NCBI GenBank assembly: GCA_949825065.1
Contig: OX463859.1
Span: forward strand, 31,203,847-31,267,846
Reading direction: 5' to 3'
Source of the DNA: Odontocerum albicorne
Lineage: Eukaryota; Arthropoda; Insecta; Trichoptera; Odontoceridae
DNA length: 64,000 nt
Under the pieces are notes generated by a model. That model saw only the letters and a program-made list of their open reading frames with translations, did no database searches and was not told where the DNA came from. Below are positions 49,201 through 53,396 of this stretch, in pieces; position 1 is the stretch's first letter, and the number at the start of each line of letters is the position of its first letter. Both the position numbers and the translations under genes were made by a program.

Positions 49201-52200
49201 CAATACATTAGAAAGTCAGTACAATGAAAATTAGGAATTAAAATGTCAGTTTAGAGAAAAACAATTTTTCGATTTATAAAAAACGATTCGATTTAAAAAA
49301 TAAAACGATTTTATCCCATCCCTTTGAGACATGACATTTCAAACGTTACAGGGACTATCCTACATTTTCTCTAGTATAACAACACTGTAAATGTCGCTAA
49401 TGAAGAATGAATAAGAAACTGACCTGTACTCATCCAGCAGATCTTCTACATTCAGGTTATCTATCTTCATTTGCACTTGATACGTCGCTATCTTATTTTT
49501 CTTCAGCACTCGCAGCGGTATTACGAGCCGTCTGGTCTGGTAGTCGTCCCGATTCAGTGCCACTATTTGAATCTAGAAGAAAAAGTACCAATTAAAAACA
49601 ATTTGACTACAAAAGCCTGTGAACTTTTGTCATTTTTTGTTATTTAGCTATGATACCAAAAAATGTTTAAAAGAAGGCGGAATAAAGATATCAGAAATGA
49701 ATGCGTGTATAAAATCAATGTTTCAAGATGAAGAAAGGAGCTTTCAGATGGTTTGGACATGTGGAGAGAATAAATAATTAAATAATGACTAAACGAATAT
49801 ACAAGTCAGAAGTGAAAGGTGTGCGTGGAAGAAGTAGACTAAGGAAAATGTAGTTGGACTAAATGGACCAGATTTTCTAAAAAGGTAAAGTGAGAAGTAT
49901 GAACAATAGAAGATTGTACATAATGAGATGTATGAATGCAGAAGAGGCGGTTCTCTCTGCATACCCTGCAAGGGACATAGCGTGTTATGTATGTATGTAT
50001 AGCAAAAAATTTAATTCTATACTTCGGAAAGTCTAGGATGAACCGTGCGACGTTTGTCACAAAGGGATGGGGTAAAATCGTTTTTTTTTTACAAATCGAA
50101 AAATTGTTTTTCTCTAAACTGACGTTTTAATTCCTAATTTTCATTCTACTGACTTTCTAATGTATTGTATGACTTGTATCTATCTTTAAATAGGCCAAGA
50201 TCCACTATGAATTAATACTAATTACGAACATTTAATTAAAATCGATTTTTGAAAATCCAATTATCGAATACCCCATCCCGAGCCAATGTAGACTAACGTA
50301 GTGACTTTTGACAAATGTCACCAAATATCATTTGATTTTAACAAACTGCTACATTTTTGCTAATTTGTGACAAGATGTATTAATTTGTCATTATTGTTAG
50401 TTTTATGTAATGTATTTACCTAAATAACTTGCTATTTATTAGAATCGAGGCTTATATTAAAGTTGATAAAATAATTAAAATTACTGAACGTCGTTACAAG
50501 GTTGTATTGGGGCAAATTTGTGAGCTGTCATATGGTTCATCCTAGATTTTCCGAACTATAGCTAGCAAGTTTTTACAAACTAGAACCGAAGTGACTGCTG
50601 ATATGCGGAGAATGAGAAAGAATTAGGTAGATTCTCAGGCTCAAGTTAAGACATCCACGCTCATGACACCCACGCAGGAGAATAAGTAGTATTGAAAAAA
50701 GCTATAGATATTGGCTAGATAACTAGATCTTCAAAGACTTCAGGAAATCTTACGGGAAATGGTATAACAGTTTTGAGCTCTATGAGAGCTGTAACCTTTG
50801 GAAGAGTATACTTACAAGGATATCTCTCTGGCCGTAAGGAGGTGTGCCGTAGATGAATCCGGAGTGATGTCTTATGCTGTATACATAGTGCAGCCAGCTG
50901 GGAAGGTCTGGTTTGTTCACCAGCGAAGGGTGGAAAGAGTACTGCTTGTCAAATTCTATAGATACAAGAAAAATGGTATGATTCTTTATGGTATGATCCA
51001 TAAACAATAAATGAATCTCATGTATCAGGTCTGTAAATATGAACCCGGAATTTTTTTTATAGAAAAATACACATTTATCGTATGAAAATGGTAAAAAATA
51101 TTTTATTCATAGTATTACCCATCGCTAGCTACACATTTTCATCATCTCTCTGATCTTTTACACTTAGGATTATCGAAATAGATCCATTTTTCATCGCCAG
51201 TCACAATTCGATGGAGAAATGATTTTCTTTCGTACCTGGCGAGCAGTATTTCGCAAGTGGTTTTTCGGTTTTCCTGCTGTCTTTCATTCAATGCATGTGG
51301 AATCCATTTTCCCACCTTCTGGATCTTTCCCGTGGCTTTCAAACGTATGGAGACGGCTTCTTGTGTCACATTTAATTGATCCGCGAGTTGTTGTTGCGTT
51401 TGAGCATCATCCTCATCCAACAATGCTCGCAATTCGGCATCTTCAAACTTTCTCGGTTGTCTTCCACATTCTTCGTTTCTCACGTCAAAATCGTCACTTT
51501 TAAATTTTTTAAACCACTCAAAGCACTGTGATTTACCAAGAGCATGCTCACCGTAAGCTTCGACAAGCATTCGATGCGATTCTGCAGCAGTTTTCTTCAA
51601 ATGGTAACAGAAAATCAATGCTGTCCGCAAATCATACTTTTCAGGCACAAAAGCAGACATGTTCAACGCTATGAAAACATATGTAGTTGTATTAAACTTG
51701 TATTGTTGTGAGTTAAAAGTCTTTGACAAATGTAAACACAAGAAAAAGGCGCCAATGACGCAGTTTGACAGTCAATACATTGACAACTAGAGCCATCTAT
51801 CAGCAAATTCCGGTTTCATATTTACAGACCTGATATTCAATTTGATGAAAGATTTGAGCAACTGTTGGTATTTGGATAGTATTTTCACAAATGATGGAAG
51901 AGTTAAGAGGGATATTGAACGGTGTATAGCGATAGGAAACAAAGTCAATGAGGCACGCTCTAGGTTTATTTATTTATTAACACTTTATATGAATACATCA
52001 CGCAAATCTAACTCCTCACACTGCATCACTCCAGACAGACCAAGACATTCATCCCACAATATACCGCACATAATCATAAAAAAAAAACAAAAAAACATCA
52101 CACTCAAGAGCTCACACAAACCTTTGCTACAAGTCTTATAAAGACGGTTTTTTTAATTGCCTGGAGAGAAGTATAGTATAGCATATAAACCCATATATTA

Positions 52201-52534
52201 ACATAGGCCAATTCTTAGTTTCAATATGATTCTTAGATCTTCAAGATGGCAAATAAATTATAAATTACGATTTCAGTGATATTGGAACTCCCCTATCTAC
52301 ATTCCCCATAATTGTTTAAATAAGATAATATTCCCTAATAGTTTTAATCCGATCTCGGAAAATCCTTATCAATAATTTCGGGGAATCGTCAAAAAAATAT
52401 AACAAACCTTGATAAGTCCAATTAAACATTTTTGGAGAAATTGCTATAGAAAACAATTCCGTTTCGGTAACATCTTCGGCTCTTAGTGTAGTAGCAAATA
52501 TACTTAAAATTAAAAATATCAAATATTTCGCCAT
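24837..52534 (-). CDS. Scgalpha: Sarcoglycan alpha/epsilon, complete 8-exon gene
   Basis: Single-pass glycoprotein of the sarcoglycan complex, which stabilises dystroglycan-dystrophin at the muscle plasma membrane. Coding exons, 5' to 3': 52534-52408, 50955-50816, 49572-49424, 45179-45048, 37461-37287, 35735-35470, 26404-26249, 25254-24837. They join to 1563 nt (520 codons plus stop); all seven introns are GT-AG and every phase matches. Residues 1-19 form a signal peptide (MAKYLIFLILSIFATTLRA). The ectodomain has WLHYVYSIRHHSGFIYGTPP, equivalent to the vertebrate [21 protein letters not shown] segment, and FNLDWCTFRL, equivalent to YIDWCKISL. One transmembrane segment lies at about 302-325, then a basic stop and a 195-residue cytoplasmic tail. 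Start chosen because of the signal peptide; the ATG is 3 nt inside a splice acceptor (ttttcag at about 52538), so a 5' non-coding exon is likely. Intact; expected functional. Confidence 0.93.
25420..25560 (-). pseudogene. LINE-B terminal fragment in intron 7
   Basis: ccctgacagggtatgcagaa and actttcctatctcgacacac are the LINE-B 3' coding end (minus strand MRMCVEIGKSGTMSFLHTLS in one frame; CRDRKVW type in another). Confidence 0.55.
25600..25715 (-). mobile_element. tRNA-derived SINE head in intron 7
   Basis: On the minus strand a box-A-like TAGCCGCACGGTAACGCG is followed about 35 nt later by a box-B-like GTTCGAACCCC, the internal RNA polymerase III promoter of a tRNA. Stems do not close as a functional tRNA, so I call it a SINE or tRNA-like relic. 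Different sequence from the SINEs at 53397 and 56420. Confidence 0.55.
26249..26404 (-). CDS. Scgalpha: Scg-alpha exon 7
   Basis: Acceptor taattccag, donor GTATAG. Encodes SARNMTGGDSKVELSHYQSD and NLLADNVSNKSALGA. SARNMTGGDSKVEL corresponds to the juxtamembrane EKRNMQTPDIQL of vertebrate epsilon-sarcoglycan, which fixes its place directly after the transmembrane exon. Confidence 0.9.
26475..26590. repeat. Dispersed repeat R (about 100 bp)
   Basis: gaggtttaaagatattgtta, tttattccactttttgtaac, tatcggttttaaggttttca. Diverged copies occur at 30180-30280, 30345-30395, 31450-31510 and 47925-47995, in both orientations; all share ccggt...aagg...ttcacctcatcat. Probably the 3' end of a retroelement. 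Confidence 0.6.
26660..26734 (-). mobile_element. MITE-M fragment joined to LINE-C tail
   Basis: Minus strand begins at ttatactaaagaaaatgtag and reads to caaccttgtaac, i.e. only the first ~75 bp of MITE-M. It directly follows the 3' end of LINE-C; the same junction occurs at 60213. Confidence 0.8.
26735..27214 (-). pseudogene. LINE-C post-RT tail plus 3' UTR
   Basis: Open frame 27214-26816 reads KGLHKVCHQSKYHVWIDYEH, CLCVFKSLNGMSPLYFPSLC, NQYNGAVYYDRVLTIAGPVT, WNFPPFSVRYMGDVCSFRKH to KIYDCM. The pattern (VFK.LNG..P.Y......, AP..WN.LP..IR....SFK) is the conserved tail of CR1/L2-like LINEs. The RT domain is missing. The 3' UTR ends in the MITE-M fragment. Confidence 0.8.
27351..27504. repeat. 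77-bp tandem duplication
   Basis: tagcgggtgtcctagtagga starts at 27351 and 27428 (77-bp period), two copies with two or three differences. It lies just outside the LTR-like repeat at 27546; minus strand reads repeated SARPTRTPAK-like codons in one frame, possibly part of the same retroelement. Confidence 0.85.
27546..28000 (-). mobile_element. LTR-like repeat, copy 2
   Basis: 455 bp nearly identical to 3222-3675. The shared block stops exactly at ...attccctaca in both places. The right end abuts a LINE RT fragment at its (Y)ADD motif, so this copy was inserted into that LINE. TG...CA ends, TATA-like and AATAAA signals on the minus strand. Confidence 0.55.
28001..28735 (+). pseudogene. LINE-D RT and C-terminal fragment
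   Basis: Reads HADDLALLDVSVSGLISTTR (YADD box with Tyr to His), LRLGLRVNAGKTEYMC, VINGNRILQMNKFRYLGATI, IRIGAASGAFNNMDKI, then after a stop KCRLFNACVIPILLYGCESW, and MPDDSWPRRALFFCPSGSRR followed by PGRPSLTVYR. RT palm through post-RT tail of a non-LTR element. At least two stops and a frameshift near 28440-28510. Confidence 0.85.
28765..28890 (-). pseudogene. LINE-C tail fragment
   Basis: Minus strand reads NSPLFLSNPCLRDVPSRRPL, corresponding to SPLYFPSLCLRDVPSERSR of LINE-C at about 27050. Very short. Confidence 0.5.
29392..30140 (-). mobile_element. Internally deleted irritans-type mariner
   Basis: Ends carry the inverted motif AAGTCCCGGG.CTAAC (29394 and inverse at about 30120-30136) between TA dinucleotides at 29390-29391 and 30141-30142. 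About 750 bp, against about 1.3 kb for a full mariner. Confidence 0.82.
29440..29970 (-). pseudogene. Irritans mariner transposase, core deleted
   Basis: Minus strand starts MEITEFRVLIKHCFLMGKNT (ATG near 29970), with SKTTVCRWYADFKRGRTDTN and NDAERSGRPNEAVTPENI, then a frameshift, VMKNRKVKLREIADILKISF, and EHLVMKKL. There it jumps to FADLKKMLQGE, then EEVIAETNAYFKTKD-like and ERW-type C-terminal codons. The three catalytic Asp region has been removed, so this is a deletion derivative that could only move in trans. Confidence 0.85.
30464..30961. repeat. 62-bp tandem repeat, 8 copies
   Basis: gtacgatatttttattcttt recurs with gtacga at 30521, 30583, 30645, 30707, 30769, 30831, 30893 and 30955: a strict 62-bp period. 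Unit also contains cgtttcaattcaagtttaac. Copies are almost identical. It lies in intron 6 of the sarcoglycan gene. Confidence 0.95.
31239..32098. mobile_element. Repeat A copy 2 with long inverted arms
   Basis: The left part (31239-31425) is the inverse of the right part (about 31915-32098): cttcctgtcctgtgatgtgt at 31239 against acacatcacaggacaagacg at 32079. The arms are about 180 bp. Between them lie a repeat R fragment (31450-31510) and the repeat A body, which matches 16490-16602 and 18550-19015. It could be a foldback-type element or two repeat A copies in opposite orientation. Confidence 0.6.
32299..32397. repeat. 33-bp tandem repeat, 3 copies
   Basis: aggtgtgtaggtgt(a/t)aatacaaac recurs at 32301, 32334 and 32367. 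Because 33 is a multiple of three it creates a repetitive reading frame on the minus strand (HLHTFIFCLY repeats); I do not consider that coding. Confidence 0.92.
32454..32903 (+). pseudogene. LINE-E post-RT tail, open frame
   Basis: 150-codon open frame reading VEKVQKTYLRYLYMREFGVY, PTQFLLGMLGYNSLSVRRDL, LVYVVKLVRRVVSCPALLQR, LALNVPNNYTRLRRQELFSI and ending near STHQCI. It is the C-terminal region of an I/R1-like LINE polymerase (IE.VQ.R.LRYLY.R..G.YP..., L...L...SL..RR). The RT domain is absent but the tail is uninterrupted, so the insertion is fairly young. Confidence 0.8.
32945..33440 (+). mobile_element. Internally deleted mariner-like element
   Basis: TIRs C(T/C)ACCTTGATCAAAAAGTTT and its inverse (ctttttgatcaaggtgg) between TA at 32943-32944 and 33441-33442. 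From 33149 an N-terminal stub MASTVHQRVCIFLLNRLRN is joined near 33230 to a C-terminal stretch ALMGIPRIEYQRCFEDWIKR then WRKCVAVDGEYFEGDHIDFDE. The catalytic core is deleted. A 496-bp derivative. Confidence 0.85.
33620..33850 (+). pseudogene. LINE RT fragment
   Basis: Reads EKDLRMNVVKS and then DGRVPRDIE*FVVIEKKVDG with ALKH: a short piece between the RT palm and the KYLGS...DG...DI..RI..GNKV pattern of the LINE tails. Similar pieces at 51843 and 58915. Confidence 0.5.
33858..34060 (-). pseudogene. LINE-F 3' end, truncated copy
   Basis: Minus strand reads ISWLRNIRDWTGIRSVGDLF, RAAEDKDAYSQVIVNVGRT and a GAAGAAGAAG 3' end; the same tail as 41756-42140. Confidence 0.75.
34330..34500 (+). pseudogene. 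LINE-B tail fragment, plus orientation
   Basis: Reads NECELKADVLSKMKTMRRWF, GHVERMNEGRLTKQIYM, then GRCVKGKPRKV. It joins at about 34500 to a second LINE-B fragment in the opposite orientation. Confidence 0.75.
34501..34682 (-). pseudogene. LINE-B tail fragment, minus orientation
   Basis: cctctgactttttacatttc through gtcttcttcatct is the inverse of LINE-B tail codons. The fragment is split by MITE-M (34683-35256) and continues at 35257-35430. Confidence 0.7.
34683..35256. mobile_element. MITE-M full-length copy
   Basis: Begins TATACTTCGGAAAGTCTAGG and ends CCTAGATTTTCCGAACTATA. 574 bp, inserted in a LINE-B tail at a TA. Interior landmarks: cccatccctagccaatgcag, acaaacgtcgccaaatatta, acaaggttgtattggggcaa. 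Nearly identical to 50018-50560. Confidence 0.92.
35257..35430 (-). pseudogene. LINE-B tail, continuation after MITE-M
   Basis: ctcaatacatcaaccttaag, acttcattccgtattctgca and cagtcttgtcccacgtccat continue the minus-strand LINE-B sequence broken at 34682. Confidence 0.65.
35470..35735 (-). CDS. Scgalpha: Scg-alpha exon 6, transmembrane exon
   Basis: Acceptor tttttccag, donor GTGAGT, phase 0 in and phase 2 out. Encodes METPNPASEANTKNNMLREQ, a charged stalk, then HEFTFTIMVPMLVMILLVSV and LSLILCFHHEG. The 24-residue hydrophobic run followed by CFHHEG is the single transmembrane segment (vertebrate ...IMCCRREG). The first ATG in this exon is not a start codon. Confidence 0.93.
35745..36168. other. 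Intron 5, no repeat recognised
   Basis: Intronic sequence between exon 6 and a LINE fragment; short open frames only. Confidence 0.4.
36169..36560 (-). pseudogene. LINE-G RT-distal fragment
   Basis: Minus strand reads VLFNFNKCVCVSYSRSFSPI, YTIQGVALNRVSEFKDLGVT, FDVGLTFVNHVSRLISDCYK, LLGFVMRISREFNSTDILRN, LYNYLIRTKLEYASTIWAPH. This is the region right after the RT palm in jockey/I-type LINEs (KC....F.R......Y......L......KDLGV..D..L.F..H). Uninterrupted over about 125 codons; joined at 36550 to a mariner fragment. Confidence 0.85.
36549..36940 (+). pseudogene. Mariner transposase fragment (fourth subfamily)
   Basis: Reads LKDEPSPGRSSGFDDEALKS, STRQLVDKLNTSQSTICCHL, MEKVSMLGVWVPYAFS, stop, then ATSLLSQQRNDPFLDKIITG, DEKWITYDNLLRNRQWVNKS. 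HTH end through the first catalytic Asp (GDEKW); the rest is missing. Distinct from mariner-1 and -2. Confidence 0.8.
37287..37461 (-). CDS. Scgalpha: Scg-alpha exon 5
   Basis: Acceptor ctcatttcag, donor GTGAGC. Encodes VVLNLGSYKTYSPELQQLQE, EVRPLSKMSWCPRDFKRTTV and ERLFRDAGFNLDWCTFRL. Two cysteines, in SWCPRD and DWCTF, occupy the positions of the conserved vertebrate pair (TCDKKF and DWCKI), likely a disulfide. Confidence 0.93.
37911..38735 (-). pseudogene. Mariner-1 transposase, catalytic part
   Basis: Minus strand reads HIIHEDPFQTTVELAEQMNY, KSMGKVQKFGAWVPHVLSEN, FLYRIITGDEKWCLYVNMKK (first Asp), RKTMICIWWDWQGVIHYDIL, RQYGVILQHDNTRPLIANIT (second Asp) and WEVLPYLPYSPDLTPS. At that point one base is missing from the codon of the third catalytic Asp (near 38100; expected SDFHLF), so the frame shifts. 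The remainder, FHLFRSLSNNLHGVSFNNDV to VVNNEGEYIID-stop, lies in the next frame. Spacing would be DD34D. Apart from this lesion the catalytic half is open. Confidence 0.92.
38463..39096. repeat. Duplicated block (partner 5434-6071)
   Basis: About 634 bp match 5434-6071 in the same orientation, with few differences, through three unrelated units: mariner-1 codons, a unique spacer (tatggtgtattccaatcgga to ctggtaaataaatttgttga) and the first ~190 bp of mariner-2. Confidence 0.9.
39100..39418 (-). pseudogene. Mariner-1 transposase, N-terminal part
   Basis: Minus strand starts MECQVDKSEHFRHLLLFAFN, continues NKAAKAARDICEVYGEDAMN, stop, RTARKWFLRFKDDNFDLKDM and ERSRRPVDFDEDRLNHIIHE to MNCSRMTVYRHL, where it meets the recombined block. 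Confidence 0.9.
39922..40490. repeat. 59-bp minisatellite, about 9 copies
   Basis: ccctatctgggtaggcagag starts at 39925, 39984, 40043, 40102, 40161, 40220 and 40279 (59-bp period), then come two shortened units and two or three full but more diverged ones. Alternate units differ at one base (tttccc/tatccc), hinting at a two-unit higher order. The unit equals the last codons of LINE-B (minus strand DVCRDRK..RSVLCLPR). Confidence 0.95.
40671..41124 (+). mobile_element. LINE-A copy 4
   Basis: Reads VRPALLYGSECWTMYNSYSR, MLRWSAGVSLRDKIKSSRIR, HIVNQAISMDLPRITTRGRP and RRADPNSFRRQ-stop, with a small insertion and frameshift after NSKMEERR. The 12-bp target duplication attttgcaacat flanks it at 40659-40670 and 41125-41136. 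It is inserted in the RT of another LINE in the opposite orientation. Confidence 0.92.
41137..41260 (-). pseudogene. LINE-H RT palm fragment
   Basis: Minus strand reads ADDMVVMAESVDGLQSLIRK, FYEGCKEKDLRINVAK: the YADD catalytic box and following strand of a LINE RT, broken by LINE-A. Sequence before 40659 (minus KSNDRKSREGKIDATYW) may be its continuation. Confidence 0.75.
41261..41755. other. Intron 4, no gene recognised
   Basis: No coding similarity. A LINE-B terminal motif (ccctattgaggtaggcagag) lies at 41711-41750. Confidence 0.4.
41756..42240 (-). pseudogene. LINE-F C-terminal region
   Basis: Minus strand reads RQRLVKCYVWSVLLHGVESW, TLKVGSKNRLEDLKC, MWIHRRMLRIPWTDMVRNTR, TNIKIREVSYLGHVLRGAKY, QGKIEGRRGVGRRQISWLRN, IRDWTGIRSVGDLFRAVGDK. 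Post-RT tail of a LINE, nearly complete with one frame change near 42130; ends in GAAGAAGAAGG. Confidence 0.85.
42247..42600 (-). pseudogene. LINE-B C-terminal tail
   Basis: Minus strand reads WNGVMKDECELKADVLSKIK, KITFRCFGHVELMNEDRLTK, QIYKLNVSGRRGRGRPGKVR, LDQMYNILNEGNVRSQRNRT. The best-preserved LINE-B tail in the window. It lies next to LINE-F in the same orientation. Confidence 0.85.
42660..43345. repeat. 49-bp minisatellite, about 14 copies
   Basis: gatcttgatactgttcatgg repeats every 49 bp from 42699. Units vary at two positions (attatgga/attataga and tatcg/tattg) in an irregular order, so variants are interspersed. Inside intron 4 of the sarcoglycan gene. Confidence 0.95.
43360..43600 (-). 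pseudogene. LINE-B tail fragment
   Basis: cttccactcgcatttacact, ttacttaaaacatcagcctt and attccttattctgtcataca continue the LINE-B pattern right next to the 49-bp array. Confidence 0.65.
43670..44008 (+). pseudogene. LINE-I C-terminal tail, left part
   Basis: Reads STILTYGIEARTDTVKAKSM, LRTTGMRTLRAIAGKTA, stop, then in other frames CTENEFHIHSSA, RRPPGRPPKRYRDSWSSASQ EDNPVITDS. A better copy lies at 61180-61680. Interrupted at 44017 by a hAT element; its last bases resume at 44686. Confidence 0.8.
44017..44677. mobile_element. hAT-type element, 661 bp
   Basis: TIRs CAAAGATTCCCAAAGTGG and inverse (aaaaagtttgggaaactatg). A perfect 8-bp target duplication gtctacag lies at 44009-44016 and 44678-44685. 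The empty site survives in the LINE-I copy at about 61653 (gagtctacagaaag). No transposase; contains stacked gggggtc motifs like the element at 13439. Confidence 0.93.
44713..45045. other. Intron 4, no repeat recognised
   Basis: AT-rich intron sequence leading to exon 4; nothing further is supported. Confidence 0.4.
45048..45179 (-). CDS. Scgalpha: Scg-alpha exon 4
   Basis: Acceptor atgctttccag, donor GTGAGT. Encodes MERLKDIFRKKLWRESADDL, YTTFMASAIQLGARLPLRPN, EGEG, equivalent to vertebrate [22 protein letters not shown]. The ATG close to the acceptor is not a start: the frame enters from exon 3 (...DEYR). Confidence 0.93.
45219..45972 (+). mobile_element. Young RTE-like LINE insertion (LINE-J)
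   Basis: 5'-truncated LINE with an uninterrupted frame 45219-45953 (244 codons plus stop) that opens exactly at the left junction: AFRALAASAKNLGLVVSETK, FTFQTVSEFVYLGTMVTSKN, LYKTLIRPVLTYGSECWTLS, RLRWAGHVQRMSEEDIPRGL, RRRPGRPKLRWLDGVNRDAQ. Target duplication aatattcaatt at 45208-45218 and 45973-45983. The 3' end is gttgattgattg, a short tandem repeat in place of poly(A), as in RTE-type LINEs. No stops: probably the youngest retrotransposon here. In intron 3, sense opposite to the gene. Confidence 0.92.
45990..46620 (-). pseudogene. LINE-K tail and 3' UTR
   Basis: Minus strand reads LSILNCPAAPSYLAEIFQRL, SNHGLALHSNRDCLLAFQVH, SSFTVHAVRLWNQLQTNIRL, then the frame change LKKRLKKLL. The AVRLWNQL...I pattern is the post-RT tail of jockey/CR1 LINEs. 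The 3' UTR ends ggttgagagacagccacct-agcaataatcccacca. A matching copy on the plus strand is at 57590-58215. Confidence 0.82.
46751..47347. mobile_element. hAT-type element, 597 bp
   Basis: Ends CAGCGGTCGATTAAC and inverse of CAGAGGTCAGCAAAC (CAGNGGTC type), flanked by gtccactt (46743-46750) and gtctactt (47348-47355), 7 of 8 identical. Subterminal gcacgccgaatttggcccgtgggccg is CG-rich as in other hAT ends. No transposase recognised. Confidence 0.85.
47466..47757. repeat. 73-bp tandem repeat, 4 copies
   Basis: ttatgtaattttgtcaataa recurs at 47468, 47541, 47614 and 47687. Copies are almost identical; unit includes tcttgtgtgctattgtttct. In intron 3. Confidence 0.95.
47925..47995 (+). repeat. 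Dispersed repeat R copy
   Basis: aaccggtagggtaaccatta and acagtggaataaacagcgtt match the repeat R family seen at 26475, 30180 and 31450. Confidence 0.6.
48026..48501 (+). mobile_element. LINE-A copy 5
   Basis: Frame 48025-48378 reads MPVKLKGKVYQTIVRPALLY, MLRWSAGVSLRDKIKSSRIR, EHVGRRAPDHIVNQAISMDL, then a stop in VVQ*DNL, and ends with the LINE-A 3' sequence gccagggagaag. Perfect 18-bp target duplication atttttgtataatgtaaa at 48008-48025 and 48502-48519. Confidence 0.95.
48681..48779 (+). mobile_element. MITE-M left-end fragment
   Basis: tatactagagaaaatgtagc to caagttatttaggtaaatac, with an internal deletion after caaccttgtaacga. Right end missing. Confidence 0.8.
48854..49378. mobile_element. 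MITE-M, long copy
   Basis: Begins TATACTAAAGAAAATG and ends CATTTTCTCTAGTATA; 525 bp. Lies in intron 3 of the sarcoglycan gene, 46 bp from the exon 3 donor. Confidence 0.92.
49424..49572 (-). CDS. Scgalpha: Scg-alpha exon 3
   Basis: Acceptor tttcttctag, donor GTCAGT. Encodes IQIVALNRDDYQTRRLVIPL, RVLKKNKIATYQVQMKIDNL, NVEDLLDEYR. ALNRDDYQTRR corresponds to AYNRRTFETAR and NLNVEDLL to NMNVEEML of vertebrate epsilon-sarcoglycan. Confidence 0.93.
49670..49995 (+). pseudogene. LINE-B tail, degenerate, plus orientation
   Basis: Reads KKGAFRWFGHVERINN, KSEVKGVRGRSRLRKM, then MRCMNAEEAVLSAYPARDIA. Many stops; ends in the LINE-B 3' (tatg)n run. Confidence 0.65.
50018..50560. mobile_element. MITE-M full copy (sister of 34683)
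   Basis: TATACTTCGGAAAGTCTAGG to CTAGATTTTCCGAACTATA, 543 bp, inserted in the 3' tail of LINE-B. Shares the cttcgg end type with 34683-35256. Confidence 0.92.
50816..50955 (-). CDS. Scgalpha: Scg-alpha exon 2
   Basis: Acceptor cttgtatctatag, donor GTAAGT. Encodes FDKQYSFHPSLVNKPDLPSW, LHYVYSIRHHSGFIYGTPPY, GQRDIL. This is the signature N-terminal stretch of alpha/epsilon sarcoglycans ([12 protein letters not shown]...DGVLYGSP). Confidence 0.93.
51025..51833 (-). mobile_element. Mariner-2 deletion derivative, 809 bp
   Basis: TIRs TCAGGTCTGTAAATATGA and inverse (tcatatttacagacctga) between TA at 51023-51024 and 51834-51835. In intron 1 of the sarcoglycan gene. Confidence 0.95.
51142..51660 (-). 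pseudogene. Mariner-2 transposase, catalytic core deleted
   Basis: Starts MSAFVPEKYDLRTALIFCYH (ATG 51660), with GKSQCFEWFKKFKSDDFDVR, AQTQQQLADQLNVTQEAVSI, GKWIPHALNERQQENRKTTC and RIVTGDEKWIYFDNPKCKR (first Asp). The frame is free of stops to that point. The remainder, including the second and third Asp, is deleted and only a short C-terminal stub follows. The DNA-binding HTH domain is intact, so a product could bind TIRs but not cut. Confidence 0.92.
51843..51975 (+). pseudogene. LINE fragment (post-palm)
   Basis: Reads NCWYLDSIFTNDGRVKRDIE, RCIAIGNKVNEARSRF: the KYLGS.F..DG....DI..RI..GNKV segment of a LINE. Related pieces at 33690 and 58915. Confidence 0.6.
51990..52140. repeat. Dispersed repeat shared with 14740-14977
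   Basis: Same landmarks and orientation as the copy at 14740, with a shorter adenine-rich middle. Confidence 0.6.
52408..52534 (-). CDS. Scgalpha: Scg-alpha exon 1 (first coding)
   Basis: ATG at 52534-52532; donor AAG|GTTTGT at 52407. Encodes MAKYLIFLILSIFATTLRAE, DVTETELFSIAISPKMFNWT, YQ and the first base of the next codon. The hydrophobic run to TLRA is a signal peptide; NWT is a potential N-glycosylation site. An acceptor (tgttttcag) ends 3 nt before the ATG. An alternative in-frame ATG 21 nt upstream would lie in intron sequence. Confidence 0.9.
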
Positions 52535-52539
52535 ATCCT

Positions 52540-53220
52540 GAAAACAAAATAACAAATCTGTAATTTTTTTGACAGACGATGAATTGAATGAAAACGGATT
52601 ATTTGTTTACTATTTCTCGCACGGTCACTCAACTTTTAAATAAATGGAAAATAAAAAGAGAAAACTGACCAGTGGATAGCTAAACGATTGTACGAAACAT
52701 TACTATATAGTGAAAAATCGATAAGAAAAGCTGTCAAACTGGTCTACTAGAAAAGTGTCAGTTGTGAAAGAACGACCAATAAAAAACTTGATGTCGCCAA
52801 GAAACAGAAAACTACATATGTTTTTAGAATTTTAGTTATTCTTTTTTTAACAATTTTTTTTTCATGTATGAATTATGAACAATATTAATAATAAAATATA
52901 ATTTATATCTAGAGCAATTTTGCAAACTACATAACCTAAATAACGTTTTAAGGATTCTATTCACTACAGAATCGAAATAAAGATTTAAATAAAAGAAGAA
53001 AAAAATAGGTAAAATACATCTAAGTGTAGAAAAAACGCGCTTATAACTTTTATTTGTTTATATTGCTTACGATTTTTTTTCGTACAATCTCACATTGACA
53101 GTATTATTTTTTAAGTTTTTGATATTTTTTAATTGTACTTCTTCAATTACTGAAAGAAATGTATTCTAACTATAGTATGGTGATCAAATGCAAAAATATA
53201 CCCATGTATCAAAAGACACT
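52540..53220. other. Scg-alpha 5' intron/flank, no gene recognised
   Basis: AT-rich. Expected to hold the intron between a non-coding 5' exon and exon 1; I cannot place that exon or the promoter. Confidence 0.4.
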
Positions 53221-53224
53221 ACAT

Positions 53225-53396
53225 ACATACATAATATCACGCCATAATTGTCAGGTTAGGGAGAAACGACAGAGCGCCATACTTTTTTATCAAGACTTTC
53301 TTCTTTCACCTTCTCTAAATCAAAACATCTTGAAACAGCTTCTACCATTCCTCTAACTTTTTACATTTCCTTATTTTAAAATATCGTTTATTACTA
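53225..53396 (-). pseudogene. LINE-B tail, split by a SINE
   Basis: caggttagggagaaacgaca, ctaactttttacatttcctt and ttttaaaatatcg are LINE-B terminal sequence. Resumes at 53691 (caatcacttggtcccataat to caaactatcttct, to about 53830). Confidence 0.65.
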
